From: Oxalobacteraceae bacterium OTU3CINTB1
Lineage (GTDB): Bacteria > Pseudomonadota > Gammaproteobacteria > Burkholderiales > Burkholderiaceae_D
Assembly: GCA_024123955.1 (NCBI GenBank)
Contig: CP099652.1
Location: forward strand, 2,604,001-2,668,000
Direction of reading: 5' to 3'
Length of the DNA stretch: 64,000 bases
The translations under genes were made by a program, and so were the position numbers. The notes under the pieces were generated by a model. It ran no database searches. It was given only the letters and a program-made list of their open reading frames with translations, and had not been told where the DNA came from. Below, one piece after another: positions 56,701 through 64,000 of this stretch (position 1 is the stretch's first letter; each line of letters starts with the position of its first letter).

Positions 56701-57636
56701 GGCCAGCGGGCGGGCCGGCTGCACGGCAAGGATGCGGGCGAGGGCGCTGCGCCGGGGCGCGGACGCCTGCACGTCGGCGGCGGCCAACTCGCTGGCCTGC
56801 TGCGCGGCCAGTTCGTCTTCCTTCAGTTTTTCCGCCTGCTTGTGCCAGCGCAGTTCCTGCTCCAGCTCCGCCTTGCGCTGCTCCAGCCCTTGCAACGCTT
56901 CGGCGGCGGCGTGGCCTTGCGCCTCGATCTCGCCACGCTGCTCGGCGCTGAGCGGCTTCTGGTCGGCCAGGCGCGCGTTCAGTTTTTGCAGCGCCAGTTG
57001 CTCCACCTTGGCGCGTTCGAACGCGCGCATCGAGATTTCGGTGTAGATGGTGCTGCCGGTCAGGGTCTCCAGCAGCTCGCCGCGCTCGTTGTCCTCGGAC
57101 TTGAGGAAGGCCGAAAACTCGTTCTGCGCCAGCAGCACGGCGCGTGTGAACTGTTCGAACGACAGGCCGATGCGCTTCTCGATTTCCGCCTTCACTTCGG
57201 TCTTGGTGCCGCCGACCGGTTGCAGCGCCGGCAGCAGGAGCAAGGACATCACGGTCGGCTGCAACGCGCCTTCGGCTTTGGTGCGCGAGCGCCGCACGCT
57301 CCAGCGCGCGCGGTAGGAGGCGCCGTCGTTGCCGACGAAATCGACTTCCGCATAGCCTTCGGCAGTGCCCCGGCGCAGCAGTGTGCGGGTGTCCTGGGTG
57401 GAGACGGTTTCGGCGCCGACGTCGGTGAGGTAGTTGCGGCCCGCGACCTTGAGCAGGCGCGGCGTGGCGTCGTACAAGGCCAGGCAAAGCGCGTCGAGCA
57501 GCGTGCTTTTGCCGGCGCCGGTCGGGCCGCTGATGGCGAACAGGCCGGTGGATGCGAGCGGTTCGCTTTCGAAGTCCACGCCGAATTCACCGGCCAGCGA
57601 GGCCAGGTTCTTGCCGCCGATTTTCAGGATTCTCAT
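53782..57636 (-). CDS. sbcC: DNA double-strand-break nuclease complex ATPase subunit SbcC
   Basis: A 1284-residue SMC-like ATPase, the Rad50 homologue. Walker A is at about residues 36-43 (SGPTGAGKSTLLD). Long coiled coils flank the zinc hook CPVCGAHEHPY at about residue 612. The ABC signature LSGGESFLVSLALAL is at about 1193 and Walker B is FIDEGFGSLD. With SbcD it processes hairpins and protein-blocked DNA ends. The start ATG at 57636 overlaps the sbcD stop (ATGA), fixing the start; the frame is open upstream inside sbcD but not coding there. The insertion-rich coiled coil makes it longer than the E. coli protein. Confidence 0.96.
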   Translation of the reverse strand: MRILKIGGKNLASLAGEFGVDFESEPLASTGLFAISGPTGAGKSTLLDALCLALYDATPRLLKVAGRNYLTDVGAETVSTQDTRTLLRRGTAEGYAEVDFVGNDGASYRARWSVRRSRTKAEGALQPTVMSLLLLPALQPVGGTKTEVKAEIEKRIGLSFEQFTRAVLLAQNEFSAFLKSEDNERGELLETLTGSTIYTEISMRAFERAKVEQLALQKLNARLADQKPLSAEQRGEIEAQGHAAAEALQGLEQRKAELEQELRWHKQAEKLKEDELAAQQASELAAADVQASAPRRSALARILAVQPARPLADDIRRIDADIAATQAAIAASTQAAAEAALELERADAAHTQAATQLLEAENAQRAAAPLLDQAKALDARIEAMLPAYRQASAACEKAEQADAAAKSAMQSKQDERVRLDAQQTAGVTWLGQHKQWKTLAQSWERWDVLFVQAGQAASQAEKLGNAVARVQRNAKAHRDEEADASAKLATSNAVLQTLEARRQDAAQALAAFSAEQLQATRSGGEQRRDLLAGAEKIWIELEARQQRGAQISAQSAQLRQAMEAAEQQLAAAQQENIAILGAFSQAERSLKLAEAACAENVESLRASLEDDTPCPVCGAHEHPYRHNDGPLQAMLGGLQDEVNRCRRQMESNVNRQAAQRATVQASLDQLQVLTTEGRGVQQALEKIRAAWSAHPLVAAAGVSPSELPAESERTDWFTSELEAARTALQAAERQERALHAARNARDQAQSAWDVASAEHARLQGVASSAQTALALANTEYKALEDQRIEVALTLSALLSDLDAAFSGGDIPSDEWKDDWKTGPARFHAARQAESKQWLAQRAAYDERSAAMATIDVELKGLNDALAKTGQDALGAREAWNVADAALRAMQEQRMELWGGKQVREVEQALLTAIDGARSQLSSRQQAVQQATQTRTRLDEALAQAGHRLAALRDAATAAARNLEDWLAAFQQRQPADDDEHHLRDLDQLHALLAHTADDIDARRDALQAIDRAADNAVTVLKERQRQREQHQLSAPPTRMPKTVTTEDETPDPADIPDLPDSPVAALASALNELMAERKAVHDAATALQLALAQDDAKRRQSQAMLVEIEQQEAIEQRWSRMSDLIGSADGKKFRNYAQQFTLDVLLGYANAHLNHLARRYQLERINNPASPSLALLVRDQDMGGEMRSVHSLSGGESFLVSLALALGLASLSSNRVRVESLFIDEGFGSLDAETLRVAMDALDGLQAMGRKVGVISHVQEMTERIATKILVQPSAGGRSTITVM

Positions 57637-58871
57637 GGCAGCATCAACTCCGCGAACGCGCTCAGTTGTTCGGACGGGGCGTCGTTGCCGAAGCGCTGCT
57701 GATAAAGCTGGCGGAAGATGTCGTCCGGCTTGAGCTGCTCCAGCTGGTCGAGCGTCATCACGTCGCTGTCGATGGACGACGCGCGCGCGGCGCTGGACGT
57801 TTCGATCTTCGCCAGCCTTACCGGCTTGCCTTCCAGCGCGGCTTCGATGCGCGAGCGCAGGCCGGGTTCCGGCGCGTCGAGCCGCACGCGCACCTCCAGG
57901 AAGGGTTGCTGGTCGGGCGGGGCGTCCGCCACGTCCAGCGCCGCCAGTTCTTCCAGCACCTGCACCAGCGGCGCCGGTTTGGCCGGGACGCGCAGCAACT
58001 CCACCGCGCGCGGGACGTGGATAGCCGTGATCCCGGCAACCGCCGCGCCGTCGATATCGATACGCAGGATCTGGTGCTTGTAGCCGACTTCCGCGAATGA
58101 CAGCGGTATCGGGCTGCCGCAATAGCGGATGTGATCCTGCTTGCCGACCGCCTGCGCCAAATGGAGGTGGCCCAGCGCCGCGTAGGCGATGGCGGGGTCG
58201 AAGATCCCCGCCGGCAGCATCTCTGTGCCGCCGATGACGATGCGGCGTTCGGAGTCGTTGGACATCTGGCCGTCGACCATGTGGCAGTGGCCCATCGCCA
58301 GGATCGCCTGGCCGTCCCGGCGCTTGGTCAATGCCAGTTCCAGCGCCTGTTTGTAGAGCAGGGCGATGCCGGCCAGGTAGGGGTCGGCCGCGCCTTCGTT
58401 GTCTTGGGCGGCCGGCATTCTTGGCACGTCGCCGGGACGCAGGAACGGCACGGCCAGGCACCAGGCCTCGACCGCTCCGCCGCTGCCGGTCAGCGGCAGC
58501 ACCAGCGATTCGATGTCGATGGCGCCGTCGGCGCCGCGCTGCACGGCGCCGACCACGCGGGTGCCGTGCGCCTCCAGCAGCGGGCCGGGAGCCTCCAGGC
58601 GGCCCGGCGAGTCGTGGTTGCCGGCGATGACGATCAGGTTCAGGTGCGGCACCCGTTCCTTGGCCCGCTGCAGGAAGCGGTACAGCTGCTTTTGCGACGC
58701 CGACGACGGATTGGCGTTGTCGAAGATGTCGCCGGCGATCAGCAGCGCATCGGCGCGTTCGCTGACGACGGTGTCGAGCAGCCAGTCGAGGAAACGCTGG
58801 TGTTCGTAATGACGTTCGAAATTATGCAGGGATTGGCCGAGATGCCAGTCGGAGGTGTGCAGCAGACGCAT
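57633..58871 (-). CDS. sbcD: SbcCD nuclease subunit SbcD
   Basis: A 412-residue calcineurin-like metallophosphoesterase, the Mre11 homologue. Phosphoesterase motifs are in order: TSDWHLGQ (residues 6-13), AGDIFDNANP, VIAGNHDSPGR and MGHCHMVDG, followed by a GHLHLAQ motif. The start at 58871 gives MRLLHTSDWHLG, the usual N-terminus; the 18-residue longer frame is not conserved. It overlaps sbcC by 4 nt, forming the standard sbcD-sbcC operon. Confidence 0.97.
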   Translation of the reverse strand: MRLLHTSDWHLGQSLHNFERHYEHQRFLDWLLDTVVSERADALLIAGDIFDNANPSSASQKQLYRFLQRAKERVPHLNLIVIAGNHDSPGRLEAPGPLLEAHGTRVVGAVQRGADGAIDIESLVLPLTGSGGAVEAWCLAVPFLRPGDVPRMPAAQDNEGAADPYLAGIALLYKQALELALTKRRDGQAILAMGHCHMVDGQMSNDSERRIVIGGTEMLPAGIFDPAIAYAALGHLHLAQAVGKQDHIRYCGSPIPLSFAEVGYKHQILRIDIDGAAVAGITAIHVPRAVELLRVPAKPAPLVQVLEELAALDVADAPPDQQPFLEVRVRLDAPEPGLRSRIEAALEGKPVRLAKIETSSAARASSIDSDVMTLDQLEQLKPDDIFRQLYQQRFGNDAPSEQLSAFAELMLP

Positions 58872-58976
58872 GGAGATGTGTAGTGGAAACAGCAAAAAGC
58901 AGCAAAACAGCCGGGAAGCGCACAATATAGCGCAAGACGGCCGGGCACGAGTTGAGAAATGATGAGTCGGCGGTTT

Positions 58977-61628
58977 TTACAGTGGTTTTTCGGCCGGCGC
59001 AGTGTCCGTGCGGAAGGTGTTGCGGCCGGCCTGCTTGGCCTCGTACAGCAGCATGTCGGCGCGGTTCAGCAATTCCGCCGGCGTGATGTCCTCGCCTTGG
59101 TAAAAGGCAAGTCCGATGCTGGCCGACACCGACACCACCGTCCCGCTCAAGTCGAACGGCGCCTGCATCACGCCGACGATCTTGGCGGCCAGCGCGGCGG
59201 CGTCTTCCACCCGGTGAATGCGCTCCGTGATGACGGTGAATTCGTCGCCGCCCAGCCGCGCGATGGTGTCGCTGGCGCGCATCGCGTGGGTCAGGCGCGC
59301 CGAGAAGATCTTTAGCAGCGCGTCGCCGACGCTGTGGCCAAAGGTGTCGTTGACCGGCTTGAAACGGTCGATATCCATGTACATCACCGCCATCATGCCG
59401 CCGCTTTCGCGGCTGGCCGCCATGCTCTCGTTAAGCTTTTGCAGGAAGCCGGCGCGGTTGGTCAAACCGGTCAGCGCGTCCACCTGCGACAGTTTGAGCA
59501 GCCGCTGTTTTTCGTTCTTTTGCGCCGTCACGTCCTGGCGCATGACGTGAAACCCCATCACCGTGACATTGTCCTCGTCGCGCTGCGGGATGTAATCGAC
59601 TTCGAAGGTGCGCTCGGCGGGGCCGCTGCTGTCGTCCTCCTCGAACGTCAGCGCCTCGCCGGCCAGCACGCGCTGGATGTAGGGCGCCAGCACCGCGTAG
59701 CGCTCCTCGCCCATGGTTTGCCGGATGGTCTTGCCCAGCACCGCCAGGCCGCCCCGGTTAAATTCTCGTTCGTAGGCGATGTTATGGAAGCGGTATACCT
59801 CCTCGTAATCGATGTAGGCCACCATCGCCGGCAGCGTATCGGTGATGGTGCGCAGCCGCGCCTCGCTCTCGCGCAGCGCCATGACCGATTTGCGCACGTG
59901 GGTGATGTCGTCGACCGTGCCCACGTAGCCGTACACCTGGCCGTCGACGATCATCGGCGCGGCCTTGAACGAGATCCAGATCATCATGCCGTCCGGATGG
60001 ATGCAGCGCAGCGTGTCCTGGTGCGGCAGCCGCGTTTTGACCATGCGCCGCAAGGCCGCCTTGAGCACCAGGCGGTCGCCCGGATGGACTGCGCTCAGCC
60101 AGGCGTCGCCCAGCGCCTCGTCGCGCCGCAGGCCGGTGATGAATTCGAAGGTGCGGTTGACGTAGGTGCATTTGCCGGTGGCGTCGGCGCGGATCAGGCC
60201 CAGGGGCGAGGCGTCGTTGACGGCCGCCAGCTCCGCCTGGTTCTTGCGCATCGCCAGCTCGGCCTCCTTGTGCGGCGTGATGTCGCGCGTGGTCACGGCC
60301 ACGCCGTTGTCGATCGCGACAATCTGGCGGTGCAACCAGCGTTCGCCGGACGGTCCGGCGCCGGGTTCTTCGCGTTCGACCTCCTCCTGCAGCGGCCGGC
60401 CGGTGGTCATCACCTGCTTGAATTTCTCCACCACGCCGCCGCTGTGCAGATGCGGGGCCACCTCGCGCAGCGGCCTGCCCTTGATCTCCTGGCCATGGTA
60501 GCCCAGCCGCGCGGCGGCCGATTCGTTCAGGTCGGCGATGACGAAGTCGGTGATGTCGCCGCCGGACCCGCGCCGCGCCTTGAGCAGGTACAGCGCATCG
60601 AGGCTGGCGTCGGCGGCAGCGCGTAGCAGCAGCTGGGCTTCGGCCACCTGCCGCGCGCTGTCGCGCACGCGCCGCGCCTGGCGCATCAGCAGCCCGGCCA
60701 CGGCCAGCACCAGCAGCGACGCCACCGTCACCGCGCCGAAGTACAGCGCGCGCCGTTTGGCGAAACCGGCCATCGCGCTGGGGACCGGATTGCCCACCGC
60801 CGCCATCAGCAGATAGCGCGGCATCTCGGCGTAGCCGTAGATGCGGTCGACGGCGTCGAACGGCCGCTTGAGCACCAGTTCGTCGGCCGGGCGGGTGGGG
60901 CTGCGCGGCACCACGCGAAAGTCGATGGCGTCGCCGATCATCATCTGCTCGTCGACGCGGGCGGTGGCCAGGCCGTTTTCGCGGCTGAGCAAGATCACCG
61001 CGCCGCCGCTGTCGACGCTGACGCGGTCGTAGTCGTCGACCAGGTCGGCCGGGTCGAGCAGCGCCAGGACCACGCCGGCGAACCGGCCGCCCGGCCCGTC
61101 GAGGCGGCGCGAGATCTGGATTTGCCATTTGTTGGTGCGCGCCTCGACCACCGGCGTGGCGACCACCGCGCGTTGCTCGGCGCTGGCGGCATGGCTCTTG
61201 AAGAAGGCCTGGTCGCGCAGGCCCGGCGCGAAATAGCCGTTGCTGCTGTCGACCACCTTGCCGGCGGCGTCCAGGCGCGCGAACGGCAGATTGAATTTGG
61301 TGGGCATCAGGGTATCGAGCATGCCGTTATTGTTGGTGAATTCGGCCAGCCGCAGCGCGCCGCCCGACTGCTCGAATTCGAGCTTGAACAGCTGCGTGGC
61401 GTGGTCGGTCTGGCGCAGCAGATGGTTGGCATGTTCGGCCAGCGTGTGCGCCAGCGATTGACTATGCAGCACGGCCTCGAAGCGGGCGCTTTTCTTTTCC
61501 TGCCGCACCTGGTACAGCACCGCCGACCACATGAGCGCGAGCACCAGCAGCGCAAAGGCCGGCAACAGCATCGAACGATGCGGTGTGGGTAGTGAATCGG
61601 GTGTCGGGCTATCTGTGTGTGCGGTCAT
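58977..61628 (-). CDS. Membrane-bound sensor with PAS domains and GGDEF diguanylate cyclase
   Basis: An 883-residue signalling protein. A membrane helix near residues 20-38 and another near 290-312 bracket a periplasmic Cache-type sensor domain. Two or three PAS domains follow in the cytoplasm (for example GLIRADATGKCTYVNRTFEF; the next is linked to MIWISFKAAPM). The C-terminal GGDEF domain has an intact RLGGDEF active site at about residues 793-797 and MYMDIDRFKPVND. An RxxD inhibitory site (RASD) stands five residues before GGDEF, so product feedback is expected. There is no EAL domain. In-frame ATGs at 61658 and 61751 are alternative starts; none has a clear ribosome-binding site. Confidence 0.9.
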   Translation of the reverse strand: MTAHTDSPTPDSLPTPHRSMLLPAFALLVLALMWSAVLYQVRQEKKSARFEAVLHSQSLAHTLAEHANHLLRQTDHATQLFKLEFEQSGGALRLAEFTNNNGMLDTLMPTKFNLPFARLDAAGKVVDSSNGYFAPGLRDQAFFKSHAASAEQRAVVATPVVEARTNKWQIQISRRLDGPGGRFAGVVLALLDPADLVDDYDRVSVDSGGAVILLSRENGLATARVDEQMMIGDAIDFRVVPRSPTRPADELVLKRPFDAVDRIYGYAEMPRYLLMAAVGNPVPSAMAGFAKRRALYFGAVTVASLLVLAVAGLLMRQARRVRDSARQVAEAQLLLRAAADASLDALYLLKARRGSGGDITDFVIADLNESAAARLGYHGQEIKGRPLREVAPHLHSGGVVEKFKQVMTTGRPLQEEVEREEPGAGPSGERWLHRQIVAIDNGVAVTTRDITPHKEAELAMRKNQAELAAVNDASPLGLIRADATGKCTYVNRTFEFITGLRRDEALGDAWLSAVHPGDRLVLKAALRRMVKTRLPHQDTLRCIHPDGMMIWISFKAAPMIVDGQVYGYVGTVDDITHVRKSVMALRESEARLRTITDTLPAMVAYIDYEEVYRFHNIAYEREFNRGGLAVLGKTIRQTMGEERYAVLAPYIQRVLAGEALTFEEDDSSGPAERTFEVDYIPQRDEDNVTVMGFHVMRQDVTAQKNEKQRLLKLSQVDALTGLTNRAGFLQKLNESMAASRESGGMMAVMYMDIDRFKPVNDTFGHSVGDALLKIFSARLTHAMRASDTIARLGGDEFTVITERIHRVEDAAALAAKIVGVMQAPFDLSGTVVSVSASIGLAFYQGEDITPAELLNRADMLLYEAKQAGRNTFRTDTAPAEKPL

Positions 61629-61885
61629 CGAGTCAGCTGTAGCGGGACGGAGCGCCATGAGTGGATATTCTGCACGGAAATACGGGCTTTGTATCCCGTT
61701 TCCTGTTGGCGCCGCCAAAAAAAATGCATTCCGTTCACAGGTGGTATTCATTTCCTTATTAAAATAGCGGCTGATAAATGGCGGCTGATTCGGTCGCCAC
61801 TCCCGTCCGCGCTTGTCCGCGAAGGAATAAACTTGATCGAAATGATAACGCAGCCGATGGGCCCAGCCACCTTGCGGGGCGTGGC

Positions 61886-62875
61886 ATGAGCCTGCCCGCC
61901 GCGCCCGCCGGCCTGGTCGGGCCCGACGGCCAACCGCTGCTTGGCCGCTACGCCGGGCAGACCGGTCCCATCGACTGGACCCGTCTGGCCGCGCCGTTCG
62001 CGCGCGGGCGGCTGTGGCGGCGCTTCCATCACAAGCGCTGGCACTACGTGGCGCTGTGCACCGAGCGGATTTTCTGCGCGGTCGCCATCGTCGATCTGGG
62101 CTGGGCCTGCACCGCGTTCGCCTATGCGTTCGACCGCAACGACGGCGACATGCTGGCCAATTTTTCGCAGGACGGCCTGCCCGGCCGGTCGGCGCGGCTG
62201 GCCGACCACGCCGGCGGCGACAGCTGGTTCCGGCAAGGGAGCAACCGGATCGCCATCGACAGCGATGGCGAGGGCCGCTACGAGCTGTCGCTGCGCTGCG
62301 ACTTCCTGGAGATCGACGCCGCGTTCGGCCCGGGCGGCTCGCCGTTGCTGCTGGCGACGGGGCCGGTGGCGCGCGGCTCGGTGCACGCGACGCAAAAGTC
62401 GTCCGGCATGCCGCTGACCGGCGAGGTGCGCACCTGGCGCGAGGATTATGACCTGGCCGGCGGCGTGGCCAGCTTCGATTATTCGAACGGTTTGCTGGCG
62501 CGCGAGACCGCGTGGCGCTGGGCCTCGGCCCATACGCTGGAGATGGGTTTCAACCTGCAGGCCGGCTATTTTCGCGGCCACGAAAACGCGCTGTGGCTCG
62601 ATGGCGAGTTGCATGCGCTGGCGCCGGCCCACTTCCTGTACGATAGCAGCGATCCGCTGTCGCAATGGCATATCTTCACCGAGGATGATTTATTGGAGCT
62701 GTACTTCACGCCGGAGGGCGCGCGCCGCGACAACAAGAAAAAGCTGTTCGCGGCCAGCCGGTATCTGCAGCCGGTCGGCACTTTCAGCGGCTGGGTGCGC
62801 AGTGCGCCGGATCAGCCAAAACGCATCGTCACGCAGATGATGGGCGTGACCGAGGACCACGCTTCACGCTGGTAA
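61886..62875 (+). CDS. DUF2804 family protein
   Basis: A 329-residue soluble protein of the DUF2804 family, recognised by LWRRFHHKRWHYVALCTERI near the N-terminus, GGVASFDYSNGLLARETAWRW in the middle and the C-terminal GTFSGWVR. Function is not established; the fold is probably a beta-rich lipocalin/AttH-like one. The start at 61886 matches the family; the open frame to 61778 is upstream non-conserved sequence. Divergent from the GGDEF gene across 257 nt, and followed after 40 nt by the acyl-CoA synthetase gene. Confidence 0.82.
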   Translation: MSLPAAPAGLVGPDGQPLLGRYAGQTGPIDWTRLAAPFARGRLWRRFHHKRWHYVALCTERIFCAVAIVDLGWACTAFAYAFDRNDGDMLANFSQDGLPGRSARLADHAGGDSWFRQGSNRIAIDSDGEGRYELSLRCDFLEIDAAFGPGGSPLLLATGPVARGSVHATQKSSGMPLTGEVRTWREDYDLAGGVASFDYSNGLLARETAWRWASAHTLEMGFNLQAGYFRGHENALWLDGELHALAPAHFLYDSSDPLSQWHIFTEDDLLELYFTPEGARRDNKKKLFAASRYLQPVGTFSGWVRSAPDQPKRIVTQMMGVTEDHASRW

Positions 62876-62915
62876 TTCACGCCGGTAAGCCATAGCAAAC
62901 CTGGGAACGCCCGCC

Positions 62916-64000
62916 ATGAGCATCAGGAATCTCGACCGACTGTTTCAACCGCGCTCGGTGGCCGTGATCGGCGCGTCGGAAAAGCCGGACCGCATCGGCA
63001 CGCGCGTGCTGGACAACCTGCTGCAGGGGGCGTTCCTCGCCGGTGGCGGGGCGGTCTGGCCGGTCAATCCCAAGTACGCGCAACTGCGCGGCATGCCTTG
63101 TTACGCCAAGGTGTCGGCCTTGCCGGCGGCGCCGGACCTGGCCATCATCTGCACGCCGCCGACCGGCATTCCCGGCGTGATCGCCGAACTGGGCGCGCGC
63201 GGCACCAAGGCGGCCGTCGTCATGACCGCCACCGACGGCCGTTCCGGCACGCTGCGCCAGGGGATGCTGGACGCCGCCAAGCCGCACCTGCTGCGCATCC
63301 TCGGGCCGGGCAGCGTCGGCGTGCAATCGCCTGCGCTGGGCCTGAACGCCAGCTTCAACCACCTGCCGGCCGGCGACGGCAAACTGGCTTTCGTTTCGCA
63401 ATCCGGCGCGCTGGCGGCGGCCGTGCTCGATTGGGCGGCGTTGCGCGGCATCGGCTTCTCGCGCTGCATCGCCATGGGCGAGAGCGCCGACGTCGACTTC
63501 GGCGACCTGCTCGATTATCTGGCCGCCGACAACAGCACCCACGCGATTTTGCTGAGCATCGAGCAGGTGAGCTCGGCGCGCAAGTTCATGTCGGCCGGGC
63601 GCCTGGCCGCGCGCGGCAAGCCGGTCATCGTGCTCAAGGTCGGCGCGATCAAGCACCCGGCGCCGACCTGGTGTTCGACGCCGCGATCCGCCGCGCCGGC
63701 ATGCTGCGGGTGCAGTCGACCGAGGATTTGTTCGACGCCGTCGAAACCCTGGCGCGGCGCCGGCCGCAGCGCGGCGAGCGGCTGGCCGTGCTGACCAACA
63801 GCGGCGGGCTGGGACTGATCGCGGCCGACGCGCTCGATAGCGGAGGCGCGCGGCTCGCGCCGTTGTCGGCCGAGTCGCTCAAGCAGCTGGCGCAGGCCGG
63901 CGCGCCGCCCGCCAATCCGGTCGACCTGCTGGCCGACGCGCCGGTCGAACGCTACACGGCCGCCGTCGAGACCTTGCTGCGCGAGTCGCAGGCCGACGCG
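62916..64000 (+). pseudogene. NDP-forming acyl-CoA synthetase gene, disrupted by deletion/frameshift; 3' end outside window
   Basis: The first frame (62916 to about 63660) encodes a CoA-binding domain (SVAVIGASEKPDRIGTRVL) and a succinyl-CoA-ligase-like domain (FVSQSGALAAAVLDWAALRG, VIVLKVG) of an acetate/acyl-CoA ligase (NDP-forming). After KVGAIKHP the reading frame runs out of register and stops at 63794. From 63662 the -1 frame resumes homologous sequence (ADLVFDAAIRRAGML, LAVLTNSGGLGLIAADAL) and stays open to the window end. The expected AGxxAAxSHTGALAG stretch with the phosphohistidine is missing, so about 45-50 nt appear deleted. A true mutation or an assembly error are both possible. 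Confidence 0.75.

Noticed and set aside
55348..57702. 784-codon open frame on the plus strand
   Set aside because: Antisense shadow of sbcC with no motif or ribosome-binding site.
57637..58461. 275-codon upstream extension of the sbcC frame
   Set aside because: It lies inside sbcD in another frame; the ATGA overlap and the MRILKIGGKNL N-terminus fix the sbcC start.

Overview
The window looks like chromosomal DNA of a motile betaproteobacterium, most likely family Oxalobacteraceae (Massilia/Duganella/Janthinobacterium group). The reasons are the high GC content, the Burkholderiales-type gene neighbours (DUF3460 beside scpA and panC), the earP plus Arg32-type efp pair, Burkholderia-type trimeric porin, and a REP-type inverted repeat. 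The genus is inference; no rRNA is present. No insertion sequence, prophage, integron or CRISPR array was seen.

Layout. 1-8.3 kb: 3' part of a flagellar chemotaxis operon, cheA(partial)-cheW-mcp-cheR-cheD-cheB, then cheY and an HDOD signalling gene where cheZ is often found. 8.4-9.2 kb: two tandem duplicated small membrane-anchored proteins. 9.2-11.2 kb (minus): DUF3460, scpA, panC. 11.4-20.3 kb: a DMT exporter, then a LysR-controlled cassette (DUF1445 D-glutamate cyclase-like protein, MFS transporter, fused 5-oxoprolinase/hydantoinase, porin) that reads as an uptake and catabolic unit for 5-oxoproline or a related lactam. 20.3-23.7 kb: a secreted PHB-depolymerase-like esterase flanked by two low-complexity secreted proteins. 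23.8-29.2 kb: GNAT, metG, apbC/mrp, gltX. 29.2-30.4 kb: an array of eight tRNA genes (three Ala-GGC, five Glu-UUC).

30.5-34.0 kb (minus): a three-gene unit of a Met/Gln/Gly-rich repeat protein, a free-standing protein resembling a protease propeptide, and a subtilase that carries its own copy of that propeptide-like domain and a Met/Gln-rich tail. I recognise no described system here and consider it the best candidate for something new. 34.2-36.1 kb: earP and efp. 36.3-38.7 kb: Tat-type amidase and an unknown protein. 38.9-42.5 kb: a three-subunit periplasmic dehydrogenase (Tat-exported small subunit, GMC flavoprotein with a Cys cluster, dihaem cytochrome c), followed by a HAF-repeat protein. 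44.1-47.6 kb: dbpA, a small unknown gene and an AcpA-like phosphatase. 47.7-50.2 kb: a hybrid histidine kinase whose stop codon lies in a REP-type inverted repeat, coupled to an RsbQ-like hydrolase. 50.4-53.7 kb: initiator tRNA, a methyltransferase, and three poorly characterised genes including a SprA-like protein whose HExxH motif reads HGxxH. 53.8-58.9 kb: sbcD-sbcC. 59-64 kb: a membrane PAS-GGDEF protein, a DUF2804 protein, and an NDP-forming acyl-CoA synthetase gene that is frame-disrupted at about 63.65 kb and runs off the window.

All domain assignments come from motif and family recognition by eye; no database search was possible.
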